A DNA stretch of 5,217 bases, from positions 1 through 5,217 of the forward strand of contig JAISEB010000126.1 in NCBI GenBank assembly GCA_031264395.1, in the 5' to 3' direction. Below are positions 1 to 5,217 of this stretch, one piece after another. Both the position numbers and the translations under genes were made by a program. The notes under the pieces were generated by a model. It saw only the letters and a list, made by a program, of their open reading frames with translations, was not told the DNA's origin and made no database searches. Origin of the DNA: Treponema sp. (GTDB lineage Bacteria; Spirochaetota; Spirochaetia; Treponematales; Breznakiellaceae). Numbering within the stretch: the first letter of the stretch is position 1; each line of letters opens with the position of its first letter.

Positions 1-567
1 AAAACAGGCGACGGTACGCCGATACAGGTAAAACGCTCGGATAACATCGGGCGCAATGTCATTGATAATTTCAAATCCGCCGTTGAACGGTTTGACAAAA
101 ACCTCTTTGAAAAGAATATCGCGGCAAAAAAGCCCGTCGGGTATATTATCGCCTTTTCCTTTGGCAAGGGGGCCGTTGAAGAAGTGGCCCGCCTGAAAAA
201 CAAGGAAGACCGTATCATAAAGCTGGTAACGGTTGAGGAAATAATCCCCATTGCCACAAAGCCGGCAATCGGCGTTCATATCAATGAACTGGAAAAGGAC
301 AGTAAGGGCAGCCGGAAAATAGAGCTGGCCGCGGCGGGGCAAAGCGCCGCCGGCATCGAATTTTACAGCTGGGATTTCGCGTATGACAGCGAAAAAGGCT
401 TTAAGCCTTCAATCATCATTGACAAGGAAGGAAAACAAATTGTTTCCCTTAAAACCGGAACGTATACAATAGCCGTAAAGGTTGTTGACAATGACGGCCT
501 TGAAAATATGGAAGTAATAAAGCTGAAACTGAACGGCACGGCAGAACAGGTAAGCCCGCCCGCCTGA
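1..567 (+). CDS. C-terminal part of a probable DNA methyltransferase / Mrr-like restriction protein (5' truncated by window edge)
   Basis: Frame 1 is open from the first base to TGA at 565-567, giving 188 residues with no start in view. A GTG at 184 is only an internal codon, because the frame upstream of it is equally protein-like. Residues 8-12 read IQVKR, the QxK form of the PD-(D/E)xK nuclease signature seen in Mrr-type domains. It is followed by GRNVIDNF (17-24) and the strand YIIAFSFGKGAVEEVAR (48-64). From memory, this block occurs at the C-terminus of some site-specific DNA methyltransferases, so the missing N-terminal part may be an N4/N6-adenine or cytosine methylase; that is inference. 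Residues about 107-178 form a second module with YSWDF (122-126) and GTYTIAVKVVDNDGLE, which resembles a PKD-type beta sandwich. The gene is convergent with the next one. A stand-alone restriction endonuclease is the main alternative. The reading frame is certain, the function moderately so. Confidence 0.6.
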   Translation, partial: KTGDGTPIQVKRSDNIGRNVIDNFKSAVERFDKNLFEKNIAAKKPVGYIIAFSFGKGAVEEVARLKNKEDRIIKLVTVEEIIPIATKPAIGVHINELEKDSKGSRKIELAAAGQSAAGIEFYSWDFAYDSEKGFKPSIIIDKEGKQIVSLKTGTYTIAVKVVDNDGLENMEVIKLKLNGTAEQVSPPA

Positions 568-569
568 CA

Positions 570-616
570 TTGTATAAGGAACCCAACCGGGGTTTCCAGA
601 GATTCCCTATATACAT
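570..616. terminator. Hairpin between convergent genes, possible bidirectional terminator and degenerate repeat copy
   Basis: Three bases after the TGA of the left gene lies an inverted repeat. GGAACCC (578-584) pairs with GGGTTTCC (590-597) around the loop AACCG, with one bulged T. An outer, imperfect layer pairs TGTATAAGG (571-579) with CCCTATATACA (605-615). It sits in the 62-bp gap between two converging genes, which suits a bidirectional terminator, but there is no clear U-tract after the stem. Bases 580-599 are identical to bases 1461-1480 of the divergent gap, so it may equally be a dispersed palindromic repeat. Confidence 0.4.
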
Positions 617-629
617 TCCCAAAACCGGC

Positions 630-1313
630 CTACTGTTGGGAGACGCTCATGTTTCTGCGTTTTCTTAGTACTACATATCCGATTATGCTTATCAACAAAG
701 CGCCAAGGACATCCACGATTAAATCTTTCATGGTGTCTACAAGCGCAAGATGTCCTACAAGAACAGTGCCGTCCGGGAGGTTGTACTGCTGCATATTAAG
801 ATCCAAAAACGCGTCTATCGTGAATTCAACTATTTCCCACAGGGTGTCAAGCATTATCGCAAAACAAAAAGAGAAAAAAGCCATAAACCAGTCGCTTAAT
901 CCCAGATTTATTTTGGGATTTTTATTGATAATATCAATTATGCAAAAACCAAACGCGCTAAGCATAATTCCGCTTAACGTATGCAAAAGCGTGTCCCAAT
1001 GAAAAAACCGCTGATAAAATCCGCTTACCTGTCCCAGAATGATTGCGGCATATATAAACAATACAAATATGACATGCATTATTCCCGGGAAGGATATTTT
1101 CAGTTTTCTTTCCAAAGCTGAAGGCAGAAAAAGAACGGCTATCCCCAAAATGCACTGAAGCGTGATTTTTATAAAATCCATTTGAGCCGTATTTTGTAAG
1201 GAAAATGAACCGTTCCCGGAATAAATCACGCCGGTAATTCCATACACAAGTGATATAACGAGCGAAATCAAAAGTATGTAGGATACAATCGTACGTATTT
1301 TTACCGCTGCCAT
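630..1313 (-). CDS. Multi-pass integral membrane protein, DUF2238/YjdF-like
   Basis: 227 residues, read leftward from ATG (complement of 1311-1313) to TAG (complement of 630-632). The start is supported by GGAGGA (complement of 1321-1326) seven bases upstream. About six hydrophobic segments are visible: residues 9-31, 47-66, 75-97, 108-128, 142-163 and 197-216. A basic tail (RKRR, 217-220) suggests a cytoplasmic C-terminus. There is no separate cleavable signal peptide; the first segment looks like an anchor. Polar residues inside or next to the membrane form motifs: FHWDTLLHTLSG (104-115), DTLWEIVEF (156-164) and a late DTMKDLIVDVLGA (193-205). The order W-D-x-x-x-H, W-E-x-x-E and D-T-x-x-D-L-x-x-D-x-x-G is what I recall of DUF2238/YjdF membrane proteins, whose function is unknown. 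The gene is AT-richer than the right-hand gene, convergent with the left gene and divergent from the GH13 gene, so it is probably monocistronic. Confidence 0.8.
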   Translation of the reverse strand: MAAVKIRTIVSYILLISLVISLVYGITGVIYSGNGSFSLQNTAQMDFIKITLQCILGIAVLFLPSALERKLKISFPGIMHVIFVLFIYAAIILGQVSGFYQRFFHWDTLLHTLSGIMLSAFGFCIIDIINKNPKINLGLSDWFMAFFSFCFAIMLDTLWEIVEFTIDAFLDLNMQQYNLPDGTVLVGHLALVDTMKDLIVDVLGALLISIIGYVVLRKRRNMSVSQQ

Positions 1314-1320
1314 TTTTAAA

Positions 1321-1326
1321 TCCTCC
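1321..1326 (-). promoter_or_regulatory. Ribosome binding site of the membrane protein gene
   Basis: On the - strand the sequence reads GGAGGA, then seven bases (TTTAAAA), then ATG. This is a strong Shine-Dalgarno match at good spacing and fixes the start codon at 1311-1313. No convincing -10/-35 pair was found upstream on the - strand. Confidence 0.75.
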
Positions 1327-1349
1327 GTTCCGTTTTTTTACTTTTGGGA

Positions 1350-1383
1350 GCCTCTAAAAACTTCAGTTTTTAGAGGCTTTCTT
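1350..1383 (+). terminator. Perfect 12-bp hairpin followed by TTTCTT, intrinsic-terminator-like
   Basis: Bases 1350-1361 (GCCTCTAAAAAC) pair perfectly with 1366-1377 (GTTTTTAGAGGC) around the loop TTCA, and TTTCTT follows on the + strand. The shape is that of a Rho-independent terminator for rightward transcription, yet no + strand gene lies directly upstream, only the 5' end of the - strand membrane gene. Read leftward, the hairpin lies in the likely 5' leader of that gene and is followed by TCCCAAAAG rather than a U-run, so it would not be a good attenuator. It could insulate the rightward gene from antisense transcription, end a small unannotated RNA, or be a repeat copy. Confidence 0.55.
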
Positions 1384-1388
1384 ACCCA

Positions 1389-1448
1389 TTGGAGAAAATT
1401 GCGTTTGCGTAATTCTTTATACATTAAGGAATTAGCAATTTTCTCCAA
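1389..1448. repeat. Large inverted repeat (14-bp perfect outer arms)
   Basis: TTGGAGAAAATTGC (1389-1402) is the exact reverse complement of GCAATTTTCTCCAA (1435-1448). After a 7-base one-sided bulge (1403-1409) the pairing resumes with TAATTC (1410-1415) and GAATTA (1429-1434), and may continue imperfectly into TTTAT/ATTAAG. The 60-bp element can fold into a single long hairpin on either strand. It directly abuts the next hairpin (1448/1449) without a spacer. No coding role is seen. It may be a palindromic intergenic repeat, a miniature mobile element remnant or a structured RNA. Confidence 0.7.
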
Positions 1449-1487
1449 GGAACCACTGGAAACCCAACCGGGGTTTCCAGTGGTTCC
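1449..1487. repeat. Perfect 17-bp stem hairpin, full copy of the repeat also found at 578-607
   Basis: GGAACCACTGGAAACCC (1449-1465) pairs without mismatch with GGGTTTCCAGTGGTTCC (1471-1487) around the loop AACCG. The core AACCCAACCGGGGTTTCCAG (1461-1480) is identical to 580-599, and the flank on the right remains similar (TGGTTCCCT here, AGATTCCCT there). Such a GC-rich stable palindrome recurring between genes fits a REP-like dispersed element. CTTTCACTTTT follows on the + strand, so terminator activity is possible, but the T-tract is interrupted. Confidence 0.7.
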
Positions 1488-1587
1488 CTTTCACTTTTAT
1501 GATAATGCGTATACCGGAAAACATCAAACCGGCCCTTTCGGCCCGTTTGAAGAGGCGTGCATGGTTTCGGCCCGCGTTCTGCCCCGG

Positions 1588-1607
1588 AATGTTTCACGTG
1601 AAACATT
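1588..1607. promoter_or_regulatory. parS: parS centromere site (ParB binding site)
   Basis: Bases 1590-1605 read TGTTTCACGTGAAACA, an exact match to the classical 16-bp chromosomal parS consensus (TGTTNCACGTGAAACA) bound by ParB/Spo0J. The palindrome extends two more bases on each side, giving a perfect 20-bp inverted repeat (1588-1607). In characterised bacteria ParB loads at parS as a CTP-dependent sliding clamp, spreads along the flanking DNA and, with ParA and SMC/condensin, organises and segregates the origin region. Most chromosomal parS sites lie near oriC, although scattered copies exist. The site lies in the non-coding gap roughly 70 bp before the putative -10 box of the GH13 gene. 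No parA, parB or dnaA gene is visible in the window. Confidence 0.88.
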
Positions 1608-1675
1608 GAGCCTGTTCCAGGCGTGTACGAGTCTCCGTGCGTCCGGCAGGGCGTGCACAAGAGGGGCTTTTATAG

Positions 1676-1681
1676 TATACT
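1676..1681 (+). promoter_or_regulatory. Putative -10 promoter element of the GH13 gene
   Basis: TATACT (1676-1681) differs from the TATAAT consensus at one position; an overlapping TATAGT lies at 1671-1676. A start of transcription near 1688 would leave a short leader that just includes the ribosome binding site, consistent with the ATG at 1712. No good -35 hexamer is seen at 16-18 bp upstream (GTGCAC at 1653), so the assignment is tentative. Confidence 0.4.
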
Positions 1682-1699
1682 TGAGGCAGATCGTTTTCC

Positions 1700-1708
1700 G
1701 GGGGGTGA
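1700..1708 (+). promoter_or_regulatory. Ribosome binding site for the ATG at 1712
   Basis: GGGGGGTGA at 1700-1708 lies a few bases before ATG 1712-1714 and provides a purine-rich Shine-Dalgarno match. A rival start, ATG at 1799-1801 (codon 30, MEFHV), is preceded by GCGGGGCGG and begins where I recall family members beginning. Confidence 0.5.
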
Positions 1709-1711
1709 AAA

Positions 1712-4063
1712 ATGAAAATCCTGCGTATCTCCCTTTTAAAATACGAAACACCCGGAGCCGGACGCGCGGTACGGAAGGCGGCGGATCGCGGGGCGGTTAT
1801 GGAATTTCACGTCAACCGGGATGTGCGGGATGAATATAACCTGGAAAATTCGCTTTTTTCGTTAACCGGAAATGTGGTTCTGGCGGACATGCGGCAAGTC
1901 AGGGAATTGACGGCGCGGTTCAACGCGAAGACGCCGCCCAATCAGCCTGAAAAGTTTATCAAAGCGGGCCAGCTTTACGCCATGGGGCTCATCGACGAGA
2001 TCCTTCACTATATGGCGGCCCTGTACCGGGAACAGGTTCAGCCCGACGCCTTTGACACGGCTCTCCTCCGGCTCGAAAACAAACTCGGAAGCCGCCGTAT
2101 TGATGATTTGCAGCGTGTCTTTACCGGCGAATTCCCCCCCCAGCGGGTATACGCCGGAAATTGTACGCCGGACGAATTCCTTGCCGCTGCGGAAGACGGT
2201 GAAAGCTGCCGGGCACTGTCCCTGGAAGAAACCTGCCTTCTTTCGCTGGCAAACCTTAATCCCGCATTTGGGCCTTTCAAGTTTCTTTTTGACGACGGCG
2301 ATCTTGCCAGACAGACCGTTTATCCGGCGGCTATTGAGGAACTAAAAGCCCACTTCAGGGAACTGCCGCCCTTTGGCCCGGACGGCCAAAACCTCTGGGA
2401 CATACTGCGGGCTCCGGCATTGGCGTCCCCGGATTCCCTTGCGGGCCAGCTGGAATACATGCGCCGGCATTGGGGGCTCTTGATAAGCAAATTCATCACC
2501 CGCATACTCACAAGTCTTGATGTGATACGGGAAGAAAACAAGCCTTTCTTTGGAGGGCCCGGGCCTACGGAAGTTATTACCTACGGCGGCCTTGATGAAT
2601 ACGAGCGTTTCAGCCCCGATCAGGACTGGATGCCCCGGACGGTGCTTATCGCCAAGAGCACGCTGGTGTGGCTTTACCAGCTTTCCCAGACATACGAACG
2701 TGAGATTACCCGGCTTGATCAGATTCCCGATGAAGAACTCGACAGCCTGGCCCGGCGGGGTTTCACCGGCCTCTGGCTCATTGGCCTGTGGGAACGGAGC
2801 GGCGCCAGCAAAACCATCAAACAGTGGACCGGCAACCCGGAGGCGGCGGCCTCGGCGTACAGCCTCCACGACTACGACATAGCCGGAGAGCTGGGCGGAT
2901 GGGGAAGCCTCCTTAACCTCCGCGAACGCTGTTTCCGCAGGGGTATACGCCTTGGATCGGATATGGTTCCCAATCATACAGGCATAGATTCCCGGTGGAT
3001 AGCCGAATACCCGGACCGTTTTCTTCAGCTCCGTTATCCCCCGTTCCCCGGCTATACCTTTAACGGGGGGAATCTGTCCAACCGTGACGGGCTGGGCATT
3101 TATATTGAGGATCACTATTACAACCGGACCGACGCCGCGGTAGTGTTCAAACGGGTGGATTTCCGCACCGGGGATGTCCGTTATATTTATCACGGCAACG
3201 ACGGCACATCGATGCCGTGGAACGATACCGCGCAGATCGACTTCCTCAATCCCGAAGCGCGGGAGGCGGTAATACGCACCATTGTGGGAGTCTGCAAACA
3301 GTTTTCCATTGTCCGCTTCGACGCCGCCATGACGCTTGCCAAACGCCACATACAGCGGCTATGGTACCCGGAACCGGGCAGAGGCGGTGATATTGCGAGC
3401 CGTTCGGAACACGCCCTTTCCAACGAAGAATTCAACCGCCGCATTCCCGATGAATTCTGGCGCGAAGTAGTCGACCGCTGCGCCTCGGAAGCGCCCAACA
3501 CGCTGCTTCTGGCCGAGGCATTCTGGATGATGGAAGGCTACTTTGTCCGTACACTGGGCATGCACCGTGTCTACAACTCGGCCTTTATGAACATGCTGAA
3601 GAACGAAGAAAACGCCAAATACCGGGCCACGATCAAGAACACCCTGGAATTTGATCCTGAGATACTCAAACGTTTTGTCAATTTCATGAATAACCCCGAC
3701 GAAGAAACCGCGGTGGCCCAGTTCGGAAAGGGAGACAAGTACTTTGGAATTTGTACGCTCCTTGTCACCATGCCGGGGCTTCCCATGTTTGGTCACGGCC
3801 AGGTTGAGGGATTTGAGGAAAAATACGGCATGGAGTACCGCCGTTCCTACCGGGACGAACAGCCGGACCAGTACCTGGTAGACCGCCACGAGCGGGAAAT
3901 CTTCCCCCTGATGAAACGGCGGGCCCTTTTTTCCGGCAGCGCCGCCTTCCGGCTTTACGACCTTTTTACCCCGGACGGCGCGGTGAATGAAAACATCTTT
4001 GCCTACTCCAACCGCCACTGGGACGACCGGGCCCTGATTTTTTACAACAACTCCTACCACTAA
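1712..4063 (+). CDS. Alpha-amylase-superfamily (GH13-like) glycosidase/glucanotransferase, 783 residues up to an in-frame TAA
   Basis: The first ~290 residues are a mostly helical extension (e.g. GQLYAMGLIDEILHYMAALYREQ) outside the canonical GH13 fold. A catalytic (beta/alpha)8 barrel follows from about 320 to 770. Conserved GH13 regions are visible: YSLHDYD (383-389); region I DMVPNH (417-422); NDTAQIDF (504-511); region II RFDAA with nucleophile D537; region III LLAEAFW with acid/base E602; region IV NNPDE (660-664) with transition-state stabiliser D663. The usual NHD histidine of region IV is replaced by proline. All three catalytic acids are present, so cleavage or transfer of alpha-glucosidic bonds is likely, but substrate and specificity cannot be read off. 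No signal peptide is evident, so a cytoplasmic role in glycogen/maltodextrin metabolism is inferred. Start 1712 has a ribosome binding site and -10 box; start 1799 is possible. The frame stops at TAA 4061-4063 but continues in-frame beyond, so this is probably the N-terminal part of a longer protein. Confidence 0.8.
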   Translation: MKILRISLLKYETPGAGRAVRKAADRGAVMEFHVNRDVRDEYNLENSLFSLTGNVVLADMRQVRELTARFNAKTPPNQPEKFIKAGQLYAMGLIDEILHYMAALYREQVQPDAFDTALLRLENKLGSRRIDDLQRVFTGEFPPQRVYAGNCTPDEFLAAAEDGESCRALSLEETCLLSLANLNPAFGPFKFLFDDGDLARQTVYPAAIEELKAHFRELPPFGPDGQNLWDILRAPALASPDSLAGQLEYMRRHWGLLISKFITRILTSLDVIREENKPFFGGPGPTEVITYGGLDEYERFSPDQDWMPRTVLIAKSTLVWLYQLSQTYEREITRLDQIPDEELDSLARRGFTGLWLIGLWERSGASKTIKQWTGNPEAAASAYSLHDYDIAGELGGWGSLLNLRERCFRRGIRLGSDMVPNHTGIDSRWIAEYPDRFLQLRYPPFPGYTFNGGNLSNRDGLGIYIEDHYYNRTDAAVVFKRVDFRTGDVRYIYHGNDGTSMPWNDTAQIDFLNPEAREAVIRTIVGVCKQFSIVRFDAAMTLAKRHIQRLWYPEPGRGGDIASRSEHALSNEEFNRRIPDEFWREVVDRCASEAPNTLLLAEAFWMMEGYFVRTLGMHRVYNSAFMNMLKNEENAKYRATIKNTLEFDPEILKRFVNFMNNPDEETAVAQFGKGDKYFGICTLLVTMPGLPMFGHGQVEGFEEKYGMEYRRSYRDEQPDQYLVDRHEREIFPLMKRRALFSGSAAFRLYDLFTPDGAVNENIFAYSNRHWDDRALIFYNNSYH

Positions 4064-5217
4064 ACCGCGGGATGGATTCACCGCAGTTCTCCCGCCATAC
4101 CCCAGGGGGACGGCGGTTCCCGCCAGGATACCTTGAGCGAAGCCCTTTCCGTCCACGGCGACGGCCGGTATTTCACCCTGTTCCGGGAACAGCGTTCCGG
4201 CCTCTGGTTTATCCGGTCTTCCAAAGAAATAAGCGAAAAGGGCCTTTATGTTTCCCTTAAGGGATATGAGGCCCAGGTTTTCCTCGACATTCATGAGGTA
4301 GCGGACGACTCCAAAGGCCGCTGGGCAAAGCTGAACCATGAACTTGAGGGCCGGGGAGTTCCCGATCCCGGGGCGGCGGTTCAGGACCTCTGCCTGGGGG
4401 AACTCTATTACCGCTTTACCGAACTGCTGAAACCCGAAGTGGTGGAGGGATTCCGCCGGTTTTTCACGGGAACCGCTCCCGCCGGGGCGGAGGCCTTTAT
4501 CACCTCCCTGCGGGAACCGGTTCTGGCTTTTATCGAAACCGCGAAGCAGTTTATCGGCGGCGCGGACGGCCGTTACGATCCCTTTGTCCGGAAGGGCCGG
4601 GAACGCGCCCTGCCGGCTGAACGGACAGCGGACCAGTGGGGGGCCTTTCTTGCCAGGCTGCTGGACCTGGCGGCATATTCAAGTTCCGCGGAACCGGCGG
4701 GCGAAGGCCTTGCGGCGCCCTATCTCAAGGGTCTTGCCGCGGAAATGCGGGACCGGCCTTTCGTGATCGCCGCCGCCCTGGGCTACGGTATTCTGTCCCT
4801 GCTCCGGCCCGTCCTCGGCGAAGGGGTTTCCGGGGCGGAGGCCGCCCGGCTGGGCTTTGACCATTGGTCCCTGGACCGGAAACTCCGGGAACAGTACCGG
4901 GGAATGGGGATTCCCGAAGCCGAGGGGCGGCGGGCCGCGGATCTGATAAAGGCGGTCCTCTCCCGGACGGTCCCGGCGGATCTGAAACCCTACGGCGCCG
5001 GAAAGCCCGCGGGACGGCTGGCGGCGGCCATTATTGAGGCGCATTACGACGCTGAGGATTTCCGGTCTCTCCTGGGGATTAATTTCTTTGAGGATGTAAC
5101 CTGGTTCAACAAAGAAGGGTTTGAGGACGCCCTGTTCTACGGCTCTCTGTTTTTTACCCTGGAAAACGAGGCCGCCCTGGCGGAATATTCGGGAAAAAAG
5201 AAAAAAGTCCCGGTAAA
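4064..5217 (+). pseudogene. In-frame C-terminal continuation of the GH13-family protein beyond the TAA (runs off the window)
   Basis: Directly after TAA 4061-4063 the same frame remains open for 384 codons to the right edge. The peptide continues naturally from ...IFYNNSYH to TAGWIHRSSPAIPQGDG, then LFREQRSGLWFIRSSKEI, GLYVSLKGYEAQVFLDIHEV, a helical, charge-rich segment, and LLGINFFEDVTWFNKEGFE near the edge. GC-rich third positions and amino acid usage match the upstream part. The simplest reading is one protein of more than 1,165 codons broken by a single nonsense change at codon 784 (GAA, CAA or AAA to TAA), or a sequencing error. Separate translation is possible: TTG 4133 is preceded by AGG at 4125-4127, and later in-frame starts are GTG 4439 and ATG 4745. 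None has a strong ribosome binding site. I do not recognise a named domain; it looks like an accessory C-terminal region specific to this family. Its true end lies outside the window. Confidence 0.75.

Larger units (their letters stand above)
1488..1711. other. Non-coding upstream region of the GH13 gene
   Basis: No reading frame here has both a ribosome binding site and protein-like composition. The frames that cross it also run through the palindromes and look accidental. Besides the parS palindrome and the promoter elements, it holds a weak imperfect hairpin, CAAACCGGCC (1525-1534) against GGCCCGTTTG (1540-1549), with one mismatch and the loop CTTTC. No tRNA signature was seen. Confidence 0.5.

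Noticed and set aside
649..1002. 117-codon + strand open frame over the membrane protein gene
   Set aside because: It is antisense to a convincing six-segment membrane protein that has a good ribosome binding site.
570..1487. CRISPR array
   Set aside because: Only two copies of a palindromic 20-mer exist, separated by a gene, with no regular spacers and no cas-like gene.
1424..1660. 78-codon - strand open frame in the divergent gap
   Set aside because: It reads through the palindromes and parS and has no family resemblance; an accidental frame.
1314..1711. tRNA or other standard RNA gene in the divergent gap
   Set aside because: No cloverleaf or TpsiC-loop motif was found; the hairpins are simple palindromes.
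1399..1833. 144-codon + strand open frame across the divergent gap
   Set aside because: It begins inside one palindrome, runs through the next and through parS, then overlaps the GH13 start in another frame; no ribosome binding site or protein-like pattern.
2342..3349. 335-codon open frame on the - strand inside the GH13 gene
   Set aside because: It is antisense to the catalytic barrel, has no recognisable domain and arises from the GC-rich codon usage of the + strand gene.
4061..4063. Frameshift as the cause of the interruption
   Set aside because: The protein continues in the same frame (frame 2) immediately after the TAA, so there is a stop codon but no net insertion or deletion.
3359..4339. 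326-codon open frame on the - strand crossing the TAA at 4061
   Set aside because: Its composition is low-complexity (many G, V, F), no family is recognisable, and it mirrors the + strand coding sequence on both sides of the stop.

Overview
The window has two compositional halves. The left ~1.5 kb is AT-richer and carries the 3' end of a DNA-modification or restriction-type gene (+ strand) facing a small multi-pass membrane protein gene (- strand). The right ~3.5 kb is GC-rich and is filled by one very long reading frame for an alpha-amylase-superfamily (GH13) protein that runs off the right edge. The protein styles resemble anaerobic bacteria such as spirochaetes (Treponema-like) or Anaerolineae. 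This rests on remembered family resemblance only; no taxonomic marker gene is present, so it is a weak guess.

Layout: 1-567 is the C-terminal 188 codons of a larger + strand protein, with an Mrr-type QxK nuclease-like motif followed by a PKD-like beta module. 568-629 is a short convergent gap holding a hairpin. 630-1313 (-) encodes a 227-residue membrane protein resembling the DUF2238/YjdF family. 1314-1711 is a roughly 400-bp divergent gap with no convincing gene. It contains three consecutive hairpins (1350-1377, 1389-1448, 1449-1487), a perfect match to the ParB centromere site parS (1590-1605, inside a 20-bp palindrome), and a probable -10 box and ribosome binding site for the rightward gene. 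1712-4063 encodes the GH13 protein with all three catalytic acids. It ends at an in-frame TAA, after which the same frame stays open for another 384 codons to the window edge with protein-like composition. The gene therefore looks interrupted by a single nonsense codon rather than naturally ended.

The three genes do not form an operon and no shared pathway is evident. The most notable items are the parS site, which implies a ParABS chromosome- or plasmid-segregation system elsewhere on this replicon and possibly proximity to the origin; the in-frame stop in the amylase-family gene; and the hairpin/repeat cluster, whose core 20-mer also occurs after the left-hand gene.
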